In this document: positions 44,751-50,534 of the stretch, piece after piece | Layout: each line of letters begins with the position of its first letter | How positions within the stretch are numbered: the stretch's first letter is position 1 | From: Apilactobacillus waqarii | GTDB lineage: Bacteria; Bacillota; Bacilli; Lactobacillales; Lactobacillaceae | Length of the DNA stretch: 50,534 bases | Direction of reading: 5' to 3' | NCBI RefSeq assembly: GCF_019061205.1 | Contig: NZ_JAHQYH010000009.1 | Location: 1 to 50,534, forward strand | Notes under the pieces: generated by a model | What the model saw: the letters and a program-made list of their open reading frames with translations, nothing else | Told to the model about the DNA's origin: nothing | The model's database searches: none | Position numbers and translations under genes: made by a program

Positions 44751-46679
44751 ATGAGCCAAATCGTAAGCGAAGAAAATATCCAATACGATGCCGGTGAATA
44801 CGACGTTATCGTCGTTGGTGCCGGTCATGCTGGTAGTGAAGCTGCGCTTGCTTCAGCCAGAATGGGAAATAAAACAATGCTAATCACAATCAACTTGGAC
44901 ATGGTCGCATTTATGCCATGTAACCCATCACTTGGTGGACCAGCTAAGGGAACTGTGGTTAGAGAAATCGATGCACTAGGTGGGGAAATGGGTAGAAATA
45001 TCGATAAGACCTATGTGCAAATGAGAATGCTAAACACTGGTAAGGGGCCAGCTGTTCGTGCATTACGTGCACAAGCTGATAAGCACGCTTACCACCGTGC
45101 GATGAAGGAAACTATCGAAAAACAACCTAACTTGGATCTAAAACAAGGAATTGTTGACTCACTAATCGTTGAAGACGGTGTCTGCAAGGGTATCGTGACT
45201 TTCACAGGTGCTAAGTACTACTCAAAGACTACTGTTATTTGTTCCGGAACAGCAGCTCGTGGAAGAATCATCATTGGTGAACTAAGATACTCTTCAGGTC
45301 CAAACAACTCACAACCTGCATTGAAGTTGTCAGAAAACCTAGAAGAATTAGGTTTCGAATTGAAACGTTTCAAGACTGGTACACCTCCACGTGTTAACGG
45401 TCGTACAATTGACTTCTCTAAGACAGAAGAACAACCAGGGGATGAAGAAGTTAACCACTTCAGTTTTGAAACTCCTGATGACAAGTACATTCCAGTTAAG
45501 GATCAACTATCATGTTGGTTAACTTATACTAACGAACACACTCATCAAATCATTCGTGACAACCTAGACCGTGCACCTATGTTTACTGGTGTGATCGAAG
45601 GGGTTGGACCTCGTTACTGTCCATCAATCGAAGATAAGATTGTTCGTTTCGCTGACAAGAACAGACACCAAGTATTCTTGGAACCTGAAGGTCGTGAAAC
45701 AAACGAATACTACTGTGATAGTCTTTCAACTTCTCTTCCAGAAGAAGTACAACAAAATATGTTACACAGTGTTGCTGGACTAGAACACGCTGAAATGATG
45801 CGACCTGGTTACGCCATTGAATACGATGTCGTAGCACCTTACCAATTAAAACCAACATTTGAAACTAAGATTGTTAAGAACCTATACACTGCCGGTCAAA
45901 CCAACGGTACTTCAGGATATGAAGAAGCTGCTGGACAAGGACTATACGCCGGAATCAATGCTGCATTACGTGCCCAAGGTAAGGACCCAATGGTTCTAAA
46001 ACGTAACGAAGCATATATCGGTGTGTTAGTTGATGACTTGGTAACTAAGGGAACTAACGAACCTTACCGTTTACTAACCAGTCGTGCCGAATATCGTCTA
46101 CTTCTAAGAAACGATAATGCTGACTTCCGTCTAACTGAAAAGGGTCACGAATTAGGTCTAATTTCAGACGAAAGATACAACAAGTTCCTAGAAAAGAAAG
46201 AAGCCGTTATCAAGGAACTAGACCGTCTAGATCACACTCGTATCAAACCAAGTGATGAAGTAAACGAATTCGTTGAAGCTCACGGTGACAAGCCACTTAA
46301 GGATGGTATCTTGGCATCTGTATTCCTACGTCGTCCATACGTAACTTACAACACATTGTTGAAGTTCATCGAACCTGCTGAAAAGCCATTAGGTCGTCGT
46401 GTGGTAGAACAAGTTGAAATCAGAACTAAGTACGCCGGATATATTAAGAAGGCCGAAGAAAATGTTGCTCGTATGAAGAAGATGGAAGCTAAGAAAATTC
46501 CGGATGACATCGATTACGATGCAATCGACAGTTTAGCTACCGAAGCTCGTCAAAAACTAGAAAAGATTAGACCACGTACTGTGGCTCAAGCTTCTAGAAT
46601 TTCAGGGGTTAACCCTTCAGATGTTGCCATCTTAGGTGTTTACATCCAACAAGGTAAAATCGCTAAAATCAAAAAATAG
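44751..46679 (+). CDS. mnmG: tRNA uridine-5-carboxymethylaminomethyl modification enzyme MnmG
   Basis: FAD-dependent partner of MnmE. FAD fold [19 protein letters not shown] at about 20-38, [22 protein letters not shown], the [15 protein letters not shown] segment, [10 protein letters not shown], and the C-terminal helical domain with [20 protein letters not shown]. Length 642 is about 15 more than usual, due to an N-terminal extension ([15 protein letters not shown]) with an upstream GGAGG. Ends with a terminator; rsmG and parAB, often found next, do not follow. Confidence 0.97.
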   Translation: MSQIVSEENIQYDAGEYDVIVVGAGHAGSEAALASARMGNKTMLITINLDMVAFMPCNPSLGGPAKGTVVREIDALGGEMGRNIDKTYVQMRMLNTGKGPAVRALRAQADKHAYHRAMKETIEKQPNLDLKQGIVDSLIVEDGVCKGIVTFTGAKYYSKTTVICSGTAARGRIIIGELRYSSGPNNSQPALKLSENLEELGFELKRFKTGTPPRVNGRTIDFSKTEEQPGDEEVNHFSFETPDDKYIPVKDQLSCWLTYTNEHTHQIIRDNLDRAPMFTGVIEGVGPRYCPSIEDKIVRFADKNRHQVFLEPEGRETNEYYCDSLSTSLPEEVQQNMLHSVAGLEHAEMMRPGYAIEYDVVAPYQLKPTFETKIVKNLYTAGQTNGTSGYEEAAGQGLYAGINAALRAQGKDPMVLKRNEAYIGVLVDDLVTKGTNEPYRLLTSRAEYRLLLRNDNADFRLTEKGHELGLISDERYNKFLEKKEAVIKELDRLDHTRIKPSDEVNEFVEAHGDKPLKDGILASVFLRRPYVTYNTLLKFIEPAEKPLGRRVVEQVEIRTKYAGYIKKAEENVARMKKMEAKKIPDDIDYDAIDSLATEARQKLEKIRPRTVAQASRISGVNPSDVAILGVYIQQGKIAKIKK

Positions 46680-46685
46680 GTAAAA

Positions 46686-46722
46686 CAAAAGCCGTCTAAA
46701 CATTGTTTAGACGGCTTTTTTA
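46686..46722. terminator. Bidirectional terminator after mnmG
   Basis: AAAGCCGTCTAAAC / GTTTAGACGGCTTT perfect 14-bp stem with ATT loop and T tract. Confidence 0.9.
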
Positions 46723-47277
46723 TTATCGAATGCAGCTATTTAAAATGGTATATAGGAATGATGAGATAATTCCTGGAACTAAAACATTTTTAAGTAGTTT
46801 AAATTGATACTTAAAGTATTCAGATGATTTTTGTTGATTAATCTTTACTAATCTATGTTTTAAAATAGAGTGATTTGCAGATATAGTGAAGCAAATGATG
46901 GATGTAGTTAGTAGTATCCACATAAACGCCCAAAAAATAGCATAGAAGTAGTTTCCGTATATTATGTATATAATTACTGCTGACATGTTTAAAGCATCTA
47001 TATAGACGGTATAAATGGACAAAAATGCTAAGAAGATTCTGGTACGCAACATTGAAATGATTGCGTATAAGACTGCAACCTCGATAAAGATTAGCATTTG
47101 TGGTAAAGCTGAAAGGAAGTTTGTCTTTAAAATAATATGTAGTGACATTGCTTCCATATTGATGTTGAAGATTCCCCATAAGACAGATATTAAAAACCAC
47201 ACCAGAAATGCAGCAAGAATATTTTTATGGATCTTAAGTTTTCCGATTTTATTAATACTCGTCATTCCCTTTATCAT
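46723..47277 (-). CDS. Polytopic membrane protein, unknown
   Basis: A 184-residue, AT-rich gene encoding five probable transmembrane helices (about residues 19-40, 55-78, 82-108, 112-135 and 162-180) and a lysine-rich loop between the last two. I recognise no family; YIP1/DUF1189-like proteins have a similar layout. The first ATG has no clear RBS; AAAGGGA lies inside the first codons, immediately before a second ATG. Composition is lower in GC than the flanking genes, which could mean recent gain. It lies where parAB-like genes are found in many relatives. Confidence 0.55.
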   Translation of the reverse strand: MIKGMTSINKIGKLKIHKNILAAFLVWFLISVLWGIFNINMEAMSLHIILKTNFLSALPQMLIFIEVAVLYAIISMLRTRIFLAFLSIYTVYIDALNMSAVIIYIIYGNYFYAIFWAFMWILLTTSIICFTISANHSILKHRLVKINQQKSSEYFKYQFKLLKNVLVPGIISSFLYTILNSCIR

Positions 47278-47398
47278 ATAATTAAAATATTAACAATTAA
47301 ATTATACTTATAAGTACGAATTATCACAAGGAAATTATTTAAAACAAATTGTGAAATAATGATACAATGGGATTATCAAAATTAGGAGCAACGAAAAA

Positions 47399-48037
47399 AT
47401 GGAAAAATCTACCAAAAATACTAAAAACAAATTTTTAAGAGAATGCCTTAGCTGGCTAATCTACCTAGTTGTATTAGGAGGAATTTATTTAACAGTTGTC
47501 CATTTCATCACGATGGCAACCGTTGACGGTCATTCAATGGATCCTAACCTGTACAATGGAGAAAAGATGTTGGTATTAAAGCAAGCCGACATTAAACGTA
47601 ACAGTGTTATCATTTTCGATGCCCATGGCGAAGACCCTTCCGCTACTGCCAAGGATTACTATGTAAAACGTGTTATCGGTCTACCAGGTGACACCGTTTC
47701 ATACAAAGATGGTAAGTTATACGTTAACAACAAGGTTGTTGATCAAAGTTTTATCAGCAAAAAAGAACTAAGTGTTGGTACTAGATACTTCGATACTAAC
47801 AATCAAATCAAAGACTGGAGCATCTCAAGCCTATCTAGCTCTAAATGGGTGTACAACCAAGATGCAAAGGTTGTACCAAAGGGTGAATACTTCGTATTGG
47901 GTGATAACAGAAGTATCTCAAACGATAGTCGTTACTGGGGATTCGTAAAGAAATCTAAGGTATTGGGAGTAGCCAAGTTATTCCCATGGTCAGGTACTGC
48001 TAAGCACCGTCATAACGTTAATGATTTAGCTAAGTAG
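47399..48037 (+). CDS. lepB: Signal peptidase I, first of a tandem pair
   Basis: A 212-residue membrane-anchored S26 serine peptidase that removes Sec signal peptides. One N-terminal helix (about 16-38), catalytic Ser46 in VDGHSMDPNL, catalytic Lys90 in YYVKRVIGLPGD, and GDNRSISNDSRYWGFV of box E. RBS AGGAG lies 8 bases before ATG. The second copy starts 15 bases after its stop. It processes exported proteins such as the two lysine-rich and the propeller-like products here. Confidence 0.95.
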   Translation: MEKSTKNTKNKFLRECLSWLIYLVVLGGIYLTVVHFITMATVDGHSMDPNLYNGEKMLVLKQADIKRNSVIIFDAHGEDPSATAKDYYVKRVIGLPGDTVSYKDGKLYVNNKVVDQSFISKKELSVGTRYFDTNNQIKDWSISSLSSSKWVYNQDAKVVPKGEYFVLGDNRSISNDSRYWGFVKKSKVLGVAKLFPWSGTAKHRHNVNDLAK

Positions 48038-48052
48038 AGGGGAATTTAATCC

Positions 48053-48688
48053 ATGAAATTAACTGCGAAACAAAAGAGTTTATTATCATGGGTTATCTAC
48101 CTGTTATTCTTGGTACTGGCCTGGTTTGCTATCAAGAGTTTTGCGACCGTAGTTAAGGTTGATGGTCATTCGATGGACCCAAACTTACATACGGGACAAC
48201 GAGTCTTGGTGATGAAACAAGCAGCGATTAAACGCAATAGCGTGATTGTTTTTGATGCGTTCGGCGAGGATCCTACCAAACTCTCCACTACATACTACGT
48301 AAAGCGTGTAGTTGGGATGCCTGGCGATAAAATCGTTTATAAAAACGGGAAGCTATACATCAATAACAAGCTCTATAAGCAAAACTATATTAGTAAGCAA
48401 CAGGTGAGCGTGGGAACACGCTACAAATTTCAAACTGATGTCATTAAGAACTGGGATATTACCAAGTTATCCAAAGAAAAATGGGTAGATGACCAAGATG
48501 AAAAGGTTGTCCCTAAAGGGATGTACTTCGTTTTAGGTGATAATCGATCAATCTCAAATGACAGCCGTTATTGGGGATTTGTTGAACAAAGAAAAGTATT
48601 AGGAGTTGTGTACGCATTCCCGTGGTCTGGAAATGCCACACAGCGTTACAACATTAATGATTTACAAAATAAAAAAGCGTTGAATTAA
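48053..48688 (+). CDS. lepB: Signal peptidase I, second of a tandem pair
   Basis: A 211-residue paralogue of the preceding gene, with Ser40 in VDGHSMDPNL, Lys84 in YYVKRVVGMPGD and the same GDNRSISNDSRYWGFV end motif. The middle and N-terminal anchor have diverged while the catalytic boxes are identical. RBS GAGGGG. Synonymous codon choice differs from the first copy, so the duplication is not recent. The stop lies inside the terminator stem. Confidence 0.95.
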   Translation: MKLTAKQKSLLSWVIYLLFLVLAWFAIKSFATVVKVDGHSMDPNLHTGQRVLVMKQAAIKRNSVIVFDAFGEDPTKLSTTYYVKRVVGMPGDKIVYKNGKLYINNKLYKQNYISKQQVSVGTRYKFQTDVIKNWDITKLSKEKWVDDQDEKVVPKGMYFVLGDNRSISNDSRYWGFVEQRKVLGVVYAFPWSGNATQRYNINDLQNKKALN

Positions 48689-48704
48689 ATTCAACGCTTT
48701 TTTT
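48670..48704. terminator. Bidirectional terminator after the lepB pair
   Basis: AAAAAGCGTTGAAT / ATTCAACGCTTTTT perfect stem with TAA loop; includes the end of the second lepB and faces the converging secreted-protein gene. Confidence 0.9.
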
Positions 48705-48713
48705 GTTGGTTAC

Positions 48714-49454
48714 TTATTTGTTGTTTGATGCGGTACTAGTTGTAGAAAAGGTAGTAGTTGCACCGTCACTTACTGATGAAGTGGTAGTAGCAGCTGCACT
48801 GTTATTGCTTAGAGCAGCACCTGAACCATCTGTGGTAACGTTTTGAGTTACCTTTTGACCGTTATCATGTGATTGATTGAAATCATCGTGTTGATCGATG
48901 AATGAACGTCTTGATTCTTCAGGTTTAACTATTTCTTGTTTAGGTTTTACAACATCTTGAGCTGCTTGTTGCTTAGGAGCAGTAACGTTTTGCTTTGTTT
49001 GAGCAACTGCTGAATCATCAAGCATACGGTTGCTTAGGCTGAAACCTGAAGCGCTGGTATCGGCGATAACCATGCGTTTAACTTTTTTGGTAGCTTTTTT
49101 CTTTTTAGTAGTAGTCTTTTTAGGTTTTACAACGACCTTCTTAGCTTTTTTAACCTTTTTAACGGGCTTTACAAGCTTTAATTGGTATTCAGGAACATAA
49201 CCACCTAGTTTTGGTAAGAATAGGAAGTTTGATCCATTGAAACGAACGCGGTTACCCACGTGCATGTGGCCAATTCTCTTGAAGTAACGGTATCTCATCA
49301 TTGTGTGACGACCGTGACGTAACTTTCCATATTTGTAGACATTAACGAATTCGCTTCGGTTAGTGTATGTTTGTTTAGCGGATGCATGGACGGTAGTACC
49401 GATTAAAAATACGGCACCTACAGCTGCAAATGCAGCGGCGACTTTCTTTTTCAT
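48714..49454 (-). CDS. Secreted lysine-rich protein, surface-layer-like N-terminal part
   Basis: A 246-residue protein with Sec signal (MKKKVAAAFAAVGAVFLIG, cleavage near HAS-A), a basic aromatic segment (residues about 28-90, with YKYGKLRHGRHTMMRYRYFKR and GNRVRFNGSNFLFLPKLGG) reminiscent of wall-binding SLAP domains, a lysine-rich tract (about 95-128) and a long Ser/Thr/Asn/Gln-rich, probably unstructured C-terminus. No LPxTG. Similar overall design to the gene at 338-1153: both combine export signal, poly-lysine block and a low-complexity or beta part. RBS GGGAGG. Role in wall or surface attachment is inference. Confidence 0.75.
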   Translation of the reverse strand: MKKKVAAAFAAVGAVFLIGTTVHASAKQTYTNRSEFVNVYKYGKLRHGRHTMMRYRYFKRIGHMHVGNRVRFNGSNFLFLPKLGGYVPEYQLKLVKPVKKVKKAKKVVVKPKKTTTKKKKATKKVKRMVIADTSASGFSLSNRMLDDSAVAQTKQNVTAPKQQAAQDVVKPKQEIVKPEESRRSFIDQHDDFNQSHDNGQKVTQNVTTDGSGAALSNNSAAATTTSSVSDGATTTFSTTSTASNNK

Positions 49455-49570
49455 ATCGTTTCCTCCCGGGAATGTAAAAAAATTCTCATATATATATAAT
49501 AATTTACCAGTAAATACAGAAATATCAAGCTAAATAGACGGATTTAACCTAAATGTAACCTTCAGTTCAG

Positions 49571-49579
49571 TTATCCACA
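49571..49579 (+). other. Perfect DnaA box upstream of the class III aminotransferase
   Basis: TTATCCACA lies three bases before the -35, about 8.8 kb from oriC. Confidence 0.5.
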
Positions 49580-49581
49580 TG

Positions 49582-49609
49582 TTGACAACTTTAATCAGTA
49601 AGCTATAAT
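49582..49609 (+). promoter_or_regulatory. Consensus promoter of the class III aminotransferase gene
   Basis: Perfect TTGACA (49582-49587) and perfect TATAAT (49604-49609) with a 16-base spacer. Confidence 0.9.
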
Positions 49610-49622
49610 TAATGACAATTAA

Positions 49623-49657
49623 ATTAGAAAACGATTAGAAATTAATCGTTTTCTAAT
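49623..49657. promoter_or_regulatory. 15-bp palindrome downstream of the promoter; operator-like element, copy 3
   Basis: ATTAGAAAACGATTA (49623-49637) and its exact reverse complement (49643-49657), separated by GAAAT, start about seven bases after the expected transcription start. There is no T tract, so an operator is more likely than a terminator. The same half-site occurs before the aminotransferase at 17017. Confidence 0.7.
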
Positions 49658-49682
49658 AAATATATGGAATGAGGTGTTCAAT

Positions 49683-50534
49683 ATGAAAAATCAAGAAATT
49701 TTGCATGACGAAGACGAAAGTTTCGCATCAGCTTCACGTATCAAGTACTTTGATATGGTAATTGAATCGGGTGAGGGTGCGATTTTAACGGACGTCGAAG
49801 GAAACGAATACATTGATTTATTAGCGAGCGCATCCTCAACCAATACTGGTCATAGCCATCCGCATGTGGTTGATGCAATCACCAAACAGGCTCAAAAGTT
49901 AATCCAATATACTCCGGCATACTTCGCTAATTTACCGGCAGCCCAACTGGCCAAACGATTGACCGATTTAGCACCAATCGATGGACCGGCTGAATTGTCA
50001 TGGGGGAACTCTGGATCAGACGCCAATGACGCGCTAATCAAGTTTGCCCGCGGATACACCGGTCGCCAAGATGTTGTTAGTTTTACTGGAGCATATCACG
50101 GTTCTACATATGGTTCAATGAGTGCTTCTGGCGTTAGTTTGAACATGAATCGTAAGATGGGACCATTAATGAGTGGATTCTACAAAGTGCCATTTCCAAG
50201 TCCATGGTACCGCGAATCATATGAAACAGAAGATGAGTTCGTAGACCGCATGTTTGAAGAATTTAAGCTACCATTTGATACATATTTACCTGCTGACGAA
50301 GTTGCGGTCATCTTGATTGAACCAATTCAAGGTGATGGTGGAATCGTCAAAGCACCAGAAAAGTACCTAAAGAAAGTATATGAATTTGCCCACGAACACG
50401 GCATCTTATTTGCGATTGATGAAGTCAATCAAGGGATGGGACGTACTGGTAAATGGTGGTCAATTCAACAATTCGACGGTATTTATCCAGACCTTATGAC
50501 CGTTGGGAAGTCACTCGCTTCCGGTTTGCCACTA
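49683..50534 (+). CDS. Class III PLP-dependent aminotransferase, isoleucine 2-epimerase-like (3' end beyond window)
   Basis: The first 284 residues of a fold-type I class III enzyme. Seen: GNEYIDLLASASSTNTGHSH, LSWGNSGSDANDALIKFARGYTGRQ, GAYHGSTYGS, IEPIQGDGGIVKAP, the PLP-pyridine Asp in FAIDEVNQGMGRTG and the Schiff-base lysine in TVGKSLASGLP just before the window end. The pattern strongly recalls the Lactobacillus branched-chain amino acid racemase (isoleucine 2-epimerase) rather than 4-aminobutyrate aminotransferase, especially LLASAS, YTGRQ and the SGVSLNMNRK stretch. GAGGTG precedes ATG 49683. Strong promoter plus a large palindrome suggest repression. Confidence 0.85.
   Translation, partial: MKNQEILHDEDESFASASRIKYFDMVIESGEGAILTDVEGNEYIDLLASASSTNTGHSHPHVVDAITKQAQKLIQYTPAYFANLPAAQLAKRLTDLAPIDGPAELSWGNSGSDANDALIKFARGYTGRQDVVSFTGAYHGSTYGSMSASGVSLNMNRKMGPLMSGFYKVPFPSPWYRESYETEDEFVDRMFEEFKLPFDTYLPADEVAVILIEPIQGDGGIVKAPEKYLKKVYEFAHEHGILFAIDEVNQGMGRTGKWWSIQQFDGIYPDLMTVGKSLASGLPL

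Noticed and set aside
46853-47281. Two open frames overlapping the five-helix membrane gene
   Set aside because: They have irregular amino-acid composition and no RBS; the 184-residue minus-strand frame has coherent transmembrane helices.

Overview
The window is an origin-of-replication region from a low-GC Gram-positive bacterium, almost certainly of the family Lactobacillaceae. The evidence is the gene order around dnaA (rpmH-rnpA-yidC-khpB-mnmE-mnmG on one side; dnaN, yaaA, recF, gyrB, gyrA, rpsF-ssb-rpsR, gdpP, rplI, dnaB on the other), a T-box leader, a SufCDSUB-type Fe-S system, D-2-hydroxyacid metabolism and Gram-positive style ribosome binding sites. A fructophilic or heterofermentative genus such as Apilactobacillus or Fructilactobacillus is possible, but the genus cannot be fixed from this sequence alone.

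Layout. 1-3.9 kb: a frameshifted acetyltransferase remnant, a secreted lysine-rich protein, a small zinc-ribbon membrane protein, a NapA/KefB-type antiporter and a DUF1275 membrane protein. 4.0-11.9 kb: anaerobic ribonucleotide reductase nrdD-nrdG running directly into sufCDSUB, with a promoter overlapped by a tandem NrdR-box pair. 11.9-17.8 kb: aspartase, a small membrane protein, a marR-acetyltransferase pair, an aminotransferase plus D-2-hydroxyacid dehydrogenase operon, and pyroglutamyl peptidase. 17.8-21.1 kb: a T-box controlled operon of a metal-dependent amidohydrolase and an oligopeptide-binding lipoprotein. 21.2-36.4 kb: the left replication arm, mostly on the minus strand, interrupted by two MFS transporters and a secreted protein. 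36.5-37.7 kb: an M24 peptidase inserted between dnaN and yaaA. 37.8-41 kb: dnaN, dnaA and a bipartite oriC. 41-46.7 kb: the right arm from rpmH to mnmG, including a candidate small RNA before mnmE. 46.7-50.5 kb: an orphan membrane protein, tandem signal peptidases, a second lysine-rich secreted protein and the 5' part of a class III aminotransferase resembling isoleucine 2-epimerase.

How the parts fit. Replication initiation (dnaA/dnaN/oriC), supercoiling (gyrBA), fork proteins (dnaB, ssb, recF) and three identical parS-like sites for segregation are packed together. Around them lies an amino-acid and peptide economy: peptide uptake and hydrolysis (oppA, amidohydrolase, M24 peptidase, pcp) feeds amino acids to transaminase/dehydrogenase, aspartase and a probable racemase/epimerase. 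The most unusual regulatory observations are (i) the apparent placing of Fe-S assembly under the ribonucleotide reductase promoter and NrdR boxes, (ii) a shared TTAGAAAAYVATT-type element beside three separate amino-acid metabolism promoters, (iii) the T-box on a peptidase-like/oppA operon, and (iv) a GyrA with Ala and Gly at the two classical quinolone-contact positions.
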